Positions 32,326 to 43,705 of a stretch of DNA of 64,000 nt are shown here, in pieces; the first letter of the stretch is position 1; the number at the start of each line of letters is the position of its first letter. Location: contig OX336388.2 of the NCBI GenBank assembly GCA_946902985.2, positions 291,068,526-291,132,525 of the forward strand. The letters are read 5' to 3'. The notes beneath the pieces are model-generated. The model was not told where the DNA came from. It did not search any database and was given only the letters and a program-made list of their open reading frames with translations. The stretch is from Meconema thalassinum (lineage: Eukaryota; Arthropoda; Insecta; Orthoptera; Tettigoniidae). The position numbers and the translations under genes were made by a program.

Positions 32326-33408
32326 AAGCAACAAGTAGTTCCGTGAAGAACTATACAGCCTATTTTCATATATCCTATTTATGTTAATTGCCTCTATCAA
32401 ATTACAAAACTTCAGTTTGATTGCTATAATAGATTCGTAGATATTGAGATCCATCTAAATATTTCGGATGGTCGCCATGTTTGATTGTTATATGTATAGG
32501 CCATAGAGGCATGTACCATTAAAGGAAAATTATTGCGTAGGTTAATTATTCAAACTTTCACTTCGATCGCATGATTACGACACAAGAAATAAAAACTTAA
32601 TTTTAAAATTCGCACAGCCGCCATCTTGAGGTTATGTAAACAATTGAACTAAATTAGATACCAGTGCATTACAATGTGTATAAACATTTCCTGTACCAAG
32701 TTTCATTGCGTTTGGATCATTATATCGCGAGAAAGGTCTATTTAAAATTTTCAAATTCGCTTGGCCGCCATATTCGTTTTGTAGTTATCCGGTTTTTGAA
32801 TGTGTGATAGATGAACTTCCAGTAGTGCCCTTTATCTCCGTACAAAATTTCAGGGTGATACCGCTAACAGTTACAGAGATATAAAATGCCGGTGAAATAT
32901 TTCGCACAGCCGCCATCTTGAGGTTATGTAAACAATATTGAACGAAGTTAGAAGTCGGTGCATTACAATGTGTATAAACATATACTGTACCAAGTTTTAT
33001 TGCGTTTGGTTCGTTAAATCGCGAGAAACGTCTATTTAAAAGTCGCAACTTCGCTTGGCCGCCATGTTGGTTTTGTAGTTACCAGGTTTTCAAAAGTCAC
33101 ATAAGTGAATTTTCAGTAGTTCCCTCTATCACCCTAAAATATTCCAGGGTGATACCGGTAATAGTTTCGGAGATATTGAATGCTTGTGAAATATTTCGCA
33201 CAGCCGCCATGTTGGATTAGTGAGACGTAACAAAATTTGAAGGACACGGTCGGGGTGTCCGAAATAGTGCTATGAACTTACCGAGTTTTATTGAAATCGC
33301 TCCAGCCGTTTAGAAGTTATTAGGGGGTGACACACACCATCACACACGCACACACGGACAAAAGGTGATCTCATACGCCTATTTTTTCTTAAGTGAAAAT
33401 AGGCTAAA
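32326..33408 (+). repeat. Dispersed repeat family A, copy 2
   Basis: About 1.08 kb, uninterrupted; begins AACAAGTAGTTCCGTGAAG and ends with a hairpin GCCTATTTTTTCTTAAGTG / AAAATAGGC. It contains five blocks with GCCGCCAT, then CGAGTTTTATTGAAATCGC and a CA-rich stretch. It lacks the SINE and LTR insertions of copy 1 and so shows the empty sites. It is inserted in LINE X. Confidence 0.7.
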
Positions 33409-33413
33409 AATGG

Positions 33414-33570
33414 TAATCAATGGGTACAAAGTATAAAAAGGGATATGGAAGAGATGGAAGTATCAATAGATATTATTCAGGACAGACAATTTTCAGAAAT
33501 ATGATCAAAATTTTCATGGGTTTCCGGGAGAAGGAAAAGAATAAGCGGGTTAACATCTGGTCAAAAATGT
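33414..33570 (+). pseudogene. LINE X C-terminal tail
   Basis: Reads NQWVQSIKRDMEEMEV, IIQDRQFSEI, stop, then SKFSWVSGRRKRISG; this is the same tail as at 17077-17345 (KWIDEVKRDAAEV...). It completes the LINE X copy that begins near 18000. Confidence 0.6.
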
Positions 33571-34672
33571 ATTATTAACAAAATATCAACTCTTTTAAAT
33601 CTGGATTTAACCAGTCAATTATTTAAATATCAATTGGAAATATTATTTAGAAAAATTATCGCAAAAATAATATTAGTTGTTGCTATTATCAAAATTACAA
33701 TTCTTTTGACAGAATGTCAAAAATTTTAATCATCAAATTAATTTGCAGAATGTTTATATTCTTAACAGGATCACAAATATCCTCTAAATTGTAGTGGTTG
33801 TTTAGGAAATAACAGTTTCAATTTATTTACGGAATCGGCCCATTCGATTTAAATGTGTCAAGAATCACATTATCATAATTAGCATCTAGACAACGGTAAA
33901 GTCTTCTCATAATGAAATAACAAAATTCCGGGCTAACAATTACTAGGAAATATTTATAGAACACGTGGGCAAACTGTGGATTGACATGATGGTTCCATAA
34001 TATAACCCTCGGTTATGAATTCGACGAAAGTGTGGCCTACAAAAATATTTCAACTCCCAATATTATTTCAAAGTCATCCAACCTACAATATGGTTGATGC
34101 TCCATTATAACAACCTTATTCCTGCGACTTAAAATGCACAATCAGAATGGCATATTCAACTATTTCCACACACAAAAAAAATTTCTTCCCAAATTATACA
34201 TAATAATCAAGCCTTTGCTTGTTACTCAAACTGGAAGATTCGTAATCTAGTAAGCTCCTAAATGAGTTCACAGTAATTTTACCATCAGTTTAACTTATAC
34301 ATTAATTATTCCACACCGTGTCTATTTCTAGCCAAACGTTCTATCACAAGACGTTGCTCAAAATGATATTATATTTATACAAACTGTAGTAAAACCCTAA
34401 TTTATAGATGCTATTTGCTCCCGTATCATTACTTTCCGTGTCTTTCAAAAGGTTTATCTGCATAATGCAAGTGTAAAATGTTCCCATAGGATTATTCTGT
34501 TAGTTGAATGTGGGCATGCGTTAACCACTAGCCTTCGGAAAAACAAGTCTCCGATCTAGTAAACTGTTTTAAATATCAACTTTATAAATCACACTACATG
34601 ATATGATTATTAGAAAATATAAATCATAATTATTATTATCTCTGACAAATATTGAAAATGATTATTATTATT
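33571..34672. other. AT-rich sequence, no gene seen
   Basis: Low-complexity-rich, no ORF over 60 codons and no repeat shared with the rest of the window that I noticed. Confidence 0.4.
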
Positions 34673-35036
34673 AAATCAGCATTATATAAGCCTCCGTGGC
34701 TTAGGCGGCAGCACGCCGGCCTCTCACCGCTGGGTCCGTGGTTCAAATCCCGGTCACTCCATGTGCGATCTGTGCTGGACAAAACAGAGGCAGACAGGTT
34801 TTTCTCCGGGTACTCCGGTTTTCCCTGTCAACATTTCATTCCAGCAACACTCTCCACTATCATTTCATTTCATCTGTCATTCATTTAATCATTGCCCCAG
34901 AGGAGTGCGTCAGGCCTCGGCAGCCGGCAGAGTTCATATCCTCGCCGCTAGATGGGGGCTTCATTCATTCCATTCCTGACCCGGTCGGAGACTGGAAGCA
35001 GGCTGTGGATTTTCATTTTTTTCAAATCAGCATTAT
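34673..35036 (+). mobile_element. SINE D with target duplication
   Basis: The SINE spans 34686-35023 in plus orientation: tRNA-like head GCCTCCGTGGCTTAGGCGG / GGTTCAAATCCCGG and the same body as 30937-31269. The 13-bp duplication AAATCAGCATTAT lies at 34673-34685 and 35024-35036. Confidence 0.88.
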
Positions 35037-37867
35037 TATTATTATTATTCCACAAATGGAATTAACGTTGCTAAACTGTTCGGGAAATATCATCCTCGAT
35101 TTATTAAATATGGATAAAAATCCATTCCTCAACTTAAATTTATTATTAAATTTACAGTTACGACGGCCGATGACCGCGATTAGAAAAATAATTTCAAAAT
35201 AAATGCTCTTCCATTAATTCAAATCATTGACTTCTCATGTCTGAGTGTAGAAACTGCTCAGATCAAGGCTTCCACATGCCTTGCAAAATATCGAAGAAAA
35301 AATATGTGTTGGCAAGACTAGAATAATGAGAAATTCCAGCCAACTACGCATAAGAATAATGCAAAATGTAGCTTACAGTCTTGTAGATCTTGATGTGGAT
35401 AATCTGGTCTGAACCAGACTATTTCAGTCTTCTGTCCCCATTTGGACACGTACATATAATCTCGTATCGGCCTCCATTATATGCCCGCAAAATGTCTAAC
35501 CAGACATAGCGATATTCATACTCGTTGACCTCGTAGTTCCGCCCCTTAAAACAACAATAAGTACATACTCGTTGCCTGAATATCTTGATGAAAACTGTCT
35601 ATAATACTTGCTGCTTCAACAGCTGAAGTAATCTTCTTGATAGGGGTAAGATCGAAATGAACCATGATGCGAAAATACCAGTAGTAACGTGACCCAACTG
35701 TGATGCATTCAGCACTATCTGACAATCTGACGATCTTATTCAGCACCGGTCCAAGTTCTGATGTACAATTCCCTGGGCAGAGTTTCTCACTCTCCAGACA
35801 ATGCTAAGCATGCTGGTTTCCCTATGTCGGCTAAATGAACTGAACCGTGCAAGACTGGTATGTGAACCGTACTGACTTATCTTGGTTGGTCAAAGTGTTA
35901 TCAAGACAAAAGCTTGTTCTGGACATTGGATGAAAATAATCCAAGTTTAAATCTTAGTGGACAGTGGAAAGAAAAATATAGACTAAGTCTATCATATGTC
36001 CGTGTAGCAGTAATAATTACCAATGTTCTGCCACAAAGTCTATCACCTCAGTGATAACTTACGATGAATTCTAAGTTCACTAAAACTTCCAACATTTTTC
36101 GAAGTCCAGTAACCATGTATTGTCGTAGAATTTCACTTAGTCCCAGCAACTGTGTGCTAGTAAAAACGTAGAGTATTGCAACCATGTGCACGAAGATAAT
36201 TCTGAAGTATAACGATGTTCGGAGCAACGTGATATGTCTAGCGGCAGGGCGCTTACGAAGAAGTGAACATATTTAGTGGTGGCTCCCAGCTCGTATATAC
36301 CCAGCGGACGGAATCCTCCACGTCACTGCTTGAAATCTGCTAAAACTAAAACATCTCATATCTCAGCTTTCGCTCGATCAATTTTCTTGGAATATAGAAC
36401 GTTCTTCTTCCCTTGTCCGTGCCAGTAATATGGTGTTAGTCTCATGTTTCTACTCCATCGAAAAATATTTTATACAAATATAGCCTCGACTCTGATAACC
36501 TTGCTGCGTCACTTAGCGATCTCTTGGCTGCATAAAGCCTCTAAATGCTTCTTAGAAGGTTTGGCGCGCGCTATTCAAAACCTCAGCTCTGGACTTAGCA
36601 TCTGGGCCTGTGCTCTCAAATCTGGGCAACTGGATTTGGGCACGGTACGTGATAGGATCCTTAAAACTGGATGAGTGGATACTGCATCCAATTTAAAAAG
36701 CAGGTTAGGTTTCTTCGTAATCAATTGTCAGATCTTCTCAGACCTAAAAATGGAATACGTTAATTATTACTATGCTTGCTCATAATGGATTACCATTACT
36801 AATAATTTATAAACACTAAACAGAATAATAAATAGACCAACTTACCCACTAGTAGAATTGATGGTATCAGAAGGTAGCCTACCGGTATCTTGATTTTATG
36901 AAGCACTACGATAATGCAGACATGTATTCACACGAAAGCAATAACCACTAAGCACAGCAAATCAAGGGAGACGATTGCTAAGCGATATTGGGATTATTCA
37001 CACCACTATCACACCACTATCACATCGTAAACAAAACCACACAACATTACAAACATACCAAGTAAGTCAGCCTTCTTGCCTCTGCCCTGCCGCCTGCGTC
37101 AGGTCCGGTAGTATAGAAGGCCCTGGGTAGGGCCAACAGCCGCGTGGTGCATTCACCAGAGTGCAGCATAAAAGCGCAAGCAAGAATTGCTTGAAGTGAT
37201 TTATATTTCAACCACCATATGGCAGCACATTGCAGAGGACGCAGCTCCAGGGTTCCCCATTTAATGCTTTGTCACTTTATCTGACGACTATTAAATATAT
37301 ACAAGATGCTTTTAGTTCTTTCTTGTTAGACATTTAGCGTCTTTTTCATAGTCATATTGGTGGAAGGAATACTTATTTCTCTCTATATAATGTAGCAATC
37401 CGGACTTTTTCCAGTAAGTTTTGCTTTGTATCGTTGGTTTAAGTTAGCGACACAGTTACGCCTACCAGAACGCAGATACAAATTCTCCGGTTTATTAACT
37501 TTTCTAGTAGCATTGCAAATGTTTAATAGTAGCGTCGTTAAATTATTTTTGTGTTTAATCATATCAGGTGCAGCGGATATCGTTACCAAGTATAGGTTAT
37601 ATCTGTATGTAAGGTAGTCTTGATGGTACGGCATCTTGTTCATTTTATTTTACCTGTTTATTTCGTGATGGCAGCTGAAATTGTGACAAAGTTGTATTGC
37701 GGGCCTTGTATATTTACACAGTTAAATACTATGATTCTGAAACTTAGGCCTGTAGCATAAAATATGCAGTGTCTATATCTGCAACGTTTGAACGATTTGA
37801 TTGCAAATTTTGAATTTGCTGGCACCACCAAGATAATTATTACCAGCCGCCACTGAAGTTATCTATC
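35037..37867. other. Intergenic stretch, no gene recognised
   Basis: Only short chance frames. A fragment of the family C end (GTTGACCTCGTAGTTCCGCC then CCTTAAAACAACAA) lies at about 35523-35560. A GC-rich block around 37080-37150 is not explained. Confidence 0.4.
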
Positions 37868-38691
37868 AGGTGCGTTCAAAAAGTAACGAGCTGGAGGCTG
37901 TAATGCGCAAACCGATGACGACATCGGCTAATCGTAGCGTGTAACGAGGCGTGGTTCCGACCAGAGCGTGGAAGGTCACAGTCCGTTGCTAGAGAGCACG
38001 CGTGCACGTCACGTGACGACACAAATCGAGCAGCAGCATGCATCAATCGTCCAACGCTGACAGTCGCATTGCACAGTGACATGGAGGCGTCAAACGAAGA
38101 GCAAAGAGGTGTTGTTCGGTTTCTGACAGCGAAAGAAGTAGGGGGAACGTACATTCATCGCCGAATGTCACAAGTGTACGGCGAACACTGCATGTCCCTT
38201 GCAAGGGTCAATGCGTGGCACAAGCGCTTAAGGGAAGGACAGGTGTCGTTAGCCGATTATGCCCGGTCTGGGGCACCTCGCTGCATTACCGATAACAACG
38301 TCCAGCTGGTTGATGCACTCATTACCGAGGACCGCCGAGTGACAGTGAACGCCATAGCCGCCATGGTCGGATTGAGCGTCGGAAGTGTGCACACCATCAT
38401 GAAGGAACGACTGCACTTGCGGAAAGTGTGTGCCCAATGGGTGCCCCACAGTCGTCAACCACACCTGGATGCATGTCGAATGGCCTACTGTCTTGGTCTT
38501 GGTTGGACGATTGGTGCATGCTGCTGCTCACTTTGTATCGTCACGTAACGTACACGCATGTCCTCTAGCGACGGGCTGTGACCTTCCACGCTCTGGTGGG
38601 AACCACACCTCGTTACACACGCCACGATTAGCCAATGTCGTCACCGGTTTGCGCATTACAGCCTCCGGCTCGTTACTTTTTGAACGCACCT
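37868..38691 (+). mobile_element. Fold-back mariner derivative
   Basis: The outermost ends are mariner terminal repeats (AGGTGCGTTCAAAAAGTAAC / GTTACTTTTTGAACGCACCT) with a TA after the right end. The inverted arms extend to 37868-38055 and 38502-38691, about 190 bp each and about 90% alike, whereas the related copy at 52577 has only about 30-bp terminal repeats. The right arm is thus an inverted copy of the 5' untranslated end that has replaced the 3' half of the element. In between lies the transposase N-terminus. Confidence 0.88.
38081..38548 (+). pseudogene. Truncated mariner transposase, DNA-binding half
   Basis: The frame from MEASNEEQRG keeps the first HTH (GVVRFLTAKEVGGTYIHRRM; VYGEHCMSLARVNAWHKRL), RSGAPRC, and the second HTH (RRVTVNAIAAMVGLSVGSVHTIM) followed by WVPH. 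After about residue 130 it runs into the inverted arm and ends with unrelated residues. The DD34D catalytic domain is absent. If made, it would be a DNA-binding fragment only. Confidence 0.85.
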
Positions 38692-39044
38692 TATATTATT
38701 AATGAATCCGGCAAAAATCAAACATTTTGTAATACGGTAATGTTATTGTTACAAGCTTCGAGGGTGACTGCCACATGAGCTACGCTAAGTCTCTACCTTG
38801 TATTTGTATAAAACATGCTGTAATTACCTGCTCGAGACATTGCGCCCGACAGAGACAAGGTTGGAAGCCAAGCGGAGAGTTATATTGCCTCTTTTTGTTG
38901 CCACAGTCATCCCACTGCGCGGGTTATCAAAATATTAGCCCGCAGTGGGGATCGGTCCACAAACTGTGGGGAATATTAGAAATGTCTCCAGAGCATCCGA
39001 CAGATTCAAGGGAAGATCCCAGTCCATCCTAAAATATAAGGTGA
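38692..39044. other. No gene recognised
   Basis: Short chance frame only; flanked by the mariner derivative and family C copy 2. Confidence 0.3.
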
Positions 39045-39715
39045 TGATGATATTGTTGTTTTAAGAAGCCTAACATCTGGGTTATCGGCCCCTAATGGTT
39101 TGGACGATCGTGAAAATGTTAATGGAATGAAACTATACCTAAAACTCACTACAAACTAGAGGCGGAAATGGAAAACAAAAGACAGAACGAAAGGAAATGC
39201 CCTCAACCCTCGAAGAATTAGAATTAAGGGAGTTGGAAGAAAGCAGAGTAAGAAAAGGCCGATAGGAAAGGTAAAGAGGAGAGGGACAGCCCCAAAGGCA
39301 ATGGAAGAAGGAGAAAAACCAGACTCACCAGACGTGAGCCCTTGAGGGTGTAGCACAATCCAGGGGGCACCATAAGTGCTGGGACTACATACACCCTGCC
39401 TCCTTGAGGGCCTTGAGCAGAAGGCAGGAGATAAAATGAGAAGAAAACAAGAGGTTTGACCCCTCGAAGAATGAGGGATCAGGAAATATGAGACAAGGGT
39501 CAATTAAAGCGGGAGAGTGAAAGACTCCCTAGGCCTCAGATACCCTAATACCGTTGGAGTCAGAAAAGACCAAGGGAGGTCGACAGGAAAGAAGGTGGAG
39601 AGGAGCCCATCAAAAGTAAGTGGAAGCAATGCCGGACTCAGCTCGGGTCCCCTGATCGCCAGCCCATGTCCCACAAGTTGTGAGCCCCTGGGGGGACTCC
39701 AAATATACTTCAATG
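39045..39715 (-). repeat. Dispersed repeat family C, copy 2
   Basis: Inverted relative to copy 1. Shared landmarks in order on the minus strand are GGGGCTCACA, GAGTCCGGCATTGCTTCCAC, TTTCCTGTCGACCTCC, GGTATTAGGGTATC, CTTGTCTCATATTTCCTGAT, then ATTAGGGGCCGATAACCCAG and ATGTTAGG at the end. The middle contains a second CCTCAAGGGCTCACGTC block rather than any 29-bp array. No coding assignment. Confidence 0.7.
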
Positions 39716-40290
39716 TTATACTTAAAAGGGAAGTATGAGGTAAGACAGGTCGAAACCTATCTCTAAACTTTGTGGACGCAATCGTTGTACTATAAGAGGA
39801 CAATCAGCCGCCAGATTGAACTGCAAGGCTCCAAAATCGCACCTGACATTCTGGTACGCAGGCATGACGGCTGGAGGAGCTGGACTTCCCTGTGGCACTC
39901 GGTGTAGCCACGTGGCGGTGCGTATACGCTGACTGGTGCCTGCGGCTGCTTCCCACCTCCCTTGAGTGCTTGGACCGTCAGGGCTGTCCGTTCCAACATG
40001 TACCGTGCTTGCTACTTTCCATTGATTTATAGGAGAGATTCGCCACAAGATTTCGGAGCCTTTATTTTTGTCTGCGCTAAGCGTGCTATCGTGTAAAAAC
40101 ATTACATTATTTTACATTATTTTGCCAATTGTGGCTTTAAAAGTTTGACTTAGGGGCAGATGATCACACTTTTCCACCCTTTTAAACCACCGTAACTAAC
40201 TAACTAGCTAACTTAAAGCTCACTGCAATGGATGGAATGTTCATGTCGTGAAAGATTAAAAATTCGATACCATTAAGGCGTCTCCAGATT
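39716..40290. other. No gene recognised
   Basis: A 126-aa minus frame (39722-40102) has no family features and biased composition; I treat it as chance. Confidence 0.3.
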
Positions 40291-40299
40291 GCACATGAC

Positions 40300-40795
40300 T
40301 TCGCTGAGAAGCGCTGTAATGCCATTGGTCAATGCTGAGCTTTTATATCCAAGGTTGTGGGTTCTAAACCGGCAAAAGTCATCGGATTTTAAGAGCGTTA
40401 AAAATCCCTCAATATGCCTTCCTTCGGAGGGGAAGTAAAACCGGCTGGCCATTGTCATAGATTTATGGCAAGATAAAGAACCTTCCACTAACTAGACTTG
40501 TGTGAAGCTAAATTATAGGTTAGATTTGAGTAATGCTCTTAGGTTCCAACGTTCGTCGACTGCGGTGGCATCTAGTAACCAAGTTGGTCATTGACGGTGG
40601 GGTTTGGTAGTAAAAGTTGAAACTACTTGAAAAATCGAGCGTCTGCAGCCCTCACTTGAATTAAAAGCAGATAACACACACTAATACAGCCATCACAATT
40701 AACACTGGTTGTCAGACAGATTCTACACACTCCCAAAGTACACGGGGCTACATGACCGCGTTGTTGCAGCTCCAAAACTGAGGAACCAACCAACT
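40300..40795 (+). mobile_element. SINE, body 1 with tail B, degraded head
   Basis: Body AAGAGCGTTAAAAATCC, CTTCGGAGGGGAAGTAAAAC and tail TTGTCAGACAGATTCTACAC, CACGGGGCTACATGACC, AACTGAGGAACCAACC follow the copy at 8816. The tRNA-like head is partly lost (only GGTCAATGCTGAGCTT and GGGTTCTAAACC remain). Confidence 0.75.
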
Positions 40796-40909
40796 AATGC
40801 GATGGTAGCAAGTAGTTGCTATCCTCCAAGGGGTGCAGACAAAGGTGTACCGATAATCTGCAACCCCTACAGTCACGACATTTGTGCTTCAACAGTTTCT
40901 TTTCAGAAC

Positions 40910-41225
40910 ATCATGAATCTGCCTCACAGCCTAGCGGGGAGGTTGGGGTTCGATTCTCGGCTCTGCCAAGAAATTTAATTCTGGTTTGAGGGCTGGAACG
41001 GGGTACACTAAGCCGTCGTGAGACAAAACTGAGAAGAGATAGGTTTGATTCCCACCTCAGCCTTGGTGGAGGTGGTTTTCTTTGGTTTCCTCAATTCTAC
41101 TCCATGCAAATGGTTCCTAACTTGAGGTCACGGCCACCTCTTTCCCAATCTTCACCCGCATTACAGGGATGTACAAATTGTTAGACCCATGGCCGGTTTC
41201 CCAACATTTTATTTATACTTTTCAA
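40910..41225 (+). mobile_element. SINE related to body 2
   Basis: A tRNA-like start with GTTGGGGTTCGATTCTCGGC, then GGTGGTTTTCTTTGGTTTCC, CATGCAAATGGTTCC and AAGGTCACGGCCACC-like segments that match body 2 (compare 1995-2110 and 51815-51900). No clear target duplication. Confidence 0.55.
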
Positions 41226-41389
41226 GATTTAAGGAACTAAATGTATATAGAAGGCGCTGAAGTTATTTCAAATATTTAACCATTAGTATAAATTACTTTT
41301 TATTTTACGAAATTTATAGTAAAATTATGGTTTCTACTAAAGGAGGAGCCACGTTAATGCAAAATGCCACACGTTTTGTTTTGAATCCT

Positions 41390-43260
41390 ATTCTTCTTCT
41401 TCTTTTACGGCCTCATTGGACCACTTCAGTCAATCATTTCTTGGTCCTCTTCTTCAGTAAGTTTCCTTTCCGAGTCGCCCAGTAGCTCTTCATTCGCTCT
41501 GATCTTCTCAGGTGTTCCTCATCTGTAAATACCCTTTTTACTGTATTACGTTTGTCTATTTTAGCCTGAAATCTTATTTTTATATCTCTCAGTTTTTTTT
41601 AAATTTGGTTGTTTTGTTTTGCAAGTCATCCAAGGTTATTTCTAATTCTTTCATATCTTCTCTAATTTCCTTAATCCATCCTACTTGTTGTTTCATATTC
41701 CAAAGTTTCACTACAATTTTTCTAGATAACCTGGTTTCTGGCGTCCTCATGATGTGACCAAAAAAGAAATCCGTTTCTTCCGAATAGTATCAGTGACGGG
41801 CTCCAGTTCTCTGTATACCACTTCATTTGGTACTATCCACCTCTGTCCATCTTTCTGATATTTTTTATTTATGCATGTTCTAGCTATTCTTCTTTCTACT
41901 TTTAAAATTTTGTCGATTCTGTTTTTCTGAGTAACTTTAAAAAGAGTTTCACTTCCATAGGTCACCTCTGGTTGAACCACCGTCTTGTAATGTTTTAATT
42001 TTGTTGCGATTGATAGACATTTTCTTTTATATGTAGACCATGTTAATGTTTGGGCTTTTATCATTTTATTAGTTCTTTCTTGCCATGCAGGTTTCTCATC
42101 CAAGTTGTAAGCTATAATTTCTCCGAAGTATTTAAATTGCTTCACTATTTTAACTTTCTTGTTATTTACTGTTATGTGATTGATTACAAGTGGATTTGCT
42201 ACCATTATCTCTGTCTTTTCAAATGATATCTGAAGTCCAATTTTTTGTGCTATATTTTGTAGGCTTATTATTTGATTTCTGGCTTCTTGAATATTATTGG
42301 CCAGTAACGCTAAGTCATCTGCGAATCCCAAGCAATTTAAGTCTATTTGATCTTTCTTGGTTCCAATTCTTATGTTCCTAGGATTTTCCCTGTACCATTC
42401 CCTCATTACATATTCCAAAGCACAATTGAAAAGTAGAGGCGAAAAGCCATCTCCTTGCCTTAATCCTGTTTTAATCGTAAACGGTTCAGATATTTCTCCT
42501 CTGAATTTTATTTTAGATTTGGTGTTTGTTAGAGTTAGTTTTATAATTTTTATTAATTTGGGATGAAGTCCGAAATTCCTTAGTATTTTCAGCAATGAAG
42601 ATCTATGTATACAATCATAAGCTTTTTTGAAGTCTACGAAGGTTATGACTTGCTGCTTTTGTCTACGTTTGTAGTAGTCCATTACTAATTTTAAGGTGAT
42701 TATCTGTTCAGGGCAGCTTCGCCATGGCCGAAATCCATCTTGATATTCTCCTATTTCCAGTTCTAATTGATCTTTACAGCGATTATATAGAATTCGTGAC
42801 ATGATTTTATATGTGATATCCAAAATGGAAATTCCTGGATAGTTGTCAGGATTTGATTTTTCTCCTTTCTTGTGTAATGGATGTATTATAGCTGTAGTCC
42901 AATGGTCTGGCAGTTCTTCTTTGATCCAAATGTTCACTATGCATTGGTGTAATGAAATCTTGACTGGTTCTGCTGCATATTTCCACAATTCTGCAAATGT
43001 TTGATCTTCTCCACTCGCTTTGTAGTTTTTGAGCTCTCTCAGAACTTTGTAGACTTCTTGGATTGTGGGTGGATTTATGTTTTCTGATGGTGTTTTAATA
43101 GTGGTGTCGGAATTTATTTGAAACAGTTCTGGTGGATCTTCGCAATTTACCAACTTGTTAAATGTTTCTGCTAAAATTTCTGTATTTCTTTTATTACTAT
43201 GGGCTAACTCGCCATTTTTGTCTTTTAACATTAATGTTGGAGGTTCATATCATTGTAGTT
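41390..43260 (-). mobile_element. LINE X copy with RT, 5'-truncated
   Basis: The minus strand carries a long RT frame (43231-41747) and, after a one-base frameshift near 41750, the C-terminal tail (FGHIMRTPETRLSRKIVV, GWIKEIREDMKELEIT) to about 41620, then 3' sequence to about 41390. The endonuclease domain is absent. A SINE in minus orientation lies immediately upstream (43365-43705). This is the best preserved copy of the family seen as fragments at 17077, 27339-33570 and 63684. Confidence 0.85.
41747..43231 (-). CDS. Non-LTR retrotransposon reverse transcriptase (LINE X), partial
   Basis: 494 aa without a stop. The RT begins around residue 100 (DHWTTAIIHPLHKKG, YPGISILDITYKI). Catalytic motif A is FVDFKKAYDCIHR (Asp200), motif B GLRQGDGFSPLLFN (256-269) and motif C LGFADDLALLA (303-306 FADD). 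After the RT come LKHYKTVVQPEVTYGSETL and a Lys/Arg-rich segment ending TDTIRKKRISF, where one lost base shifts the frame to a stop. All RT catalytic residues are present, so decay is mild. The clade is not assigned. The Met at 43231 is just the first in frame; the true N-terminus with an endonuclease is missing. Confidence 0.85.
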   Translation of the reverse strand: MLKDKNGELAHSNKRNTEILAETFNKLVNCEDPPELFQINSDTTIKTPSENINPPTIQEVYKVLRELKNYKASGEDQTFAELWKYAAEPVKISLHQCIVNIWIKEELPDHWTTAIIHPLHKKGEKSNPDNYPGISILDITYKIMSRILYNRCKDQLELEIGEYQDGFRPWRSCPEQIITLKLVMDYYKRRQKQQVITFVDFKKAYDCIHRSSLLKILRNFGLHPKLIKIIKLTLTNTKSKIKFRGEISEPFTIKTGLRQGDGFSPLLFNCALEYVMREWYRENPRNIRIGTKKDQIDLNCLGFADDLALLANNIQEARNQIISLQNIAQKIGLQISFEKTEIMVANPLVINHITVNNKKVKIVKQFKYFGEIIAYNLDEKPAWQERTNKMIKAQTLTWSTYKRKCLSIATKLKHYKTVVQPEVTYGSETLFKVTQKNRIDKILKVERRIARTCINKKYQKDGQRWIVPNEVVYRELEPVTDTIRKKRISFLVTS

Positions 43261-43364
43261 GATTGCTATATTATACTTTTTGTATGAATTTACAGCTGAG
43301 GAATTCAAAGTCTTTATACTGATCATCTGCTCTTGAACTATACAAAGATTCGTGGAACATGGAT
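43261..43364. other. Probable LINE X upstream remnant
   Basis: Lies between the LINE X RT and the SINE; no intact frame. Confidence 0.3.
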
Positions 43365-43705
43365 TTATTTATTTAGCGTATGGCTGTTAGTGCCGGGAGT
43401 GTCCGAGGACATGTTGGGCTCGCCAGAGTCTGTAGCTGCTTCCAGGGGACACCCTTAGGGTGAGCTACAAGTTCAATTTCAAGTAGTTCCAACTTTCGCC
43501 ACCAGATAGCAGTGATACTGAGTAGTGAACGTAGGAACTTTGATAGAGCGTTCCGACGAAACCTAGCCTAACAATTTAGCTTCACACAAGTTTCGTCTGC
43601 GGAAGGATCTTTTTTATGCCATATATTTTTGACATGGGACCGCCGGCTTTACTTCCCCTCCGAAGGAAGGCCTATTGAAGGATTTGTAGCATGCTACCGA
43701 CTATG
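43365..43705 (-). mobile_element. SINE, body 1 with tail A (minus orientation, shortened)
   Basis: Reverse complement shows the tail (TAGTGCCGGGAGTGTCC on plus; AGCTACAAGTTC) and body (CCGCCGGCTTTACTTCC, CCTCCGAAGGAAGG). The segment between body start and head is shortened, and only GTAGCATGCTACCGACTATGCCACC remains of the head. Confidence 0.8.

Noticed and set aside
39722..40102. 126-aa minus-strand ORF
   Set aside because: No recognisable domain, and alternative frames are also open across the same GC-richer stretch.
41512..42566. Plus-strand ORFs opposite the LINE X RT
   Set aside because: Antisense shadows of the 494-codon RT frame.
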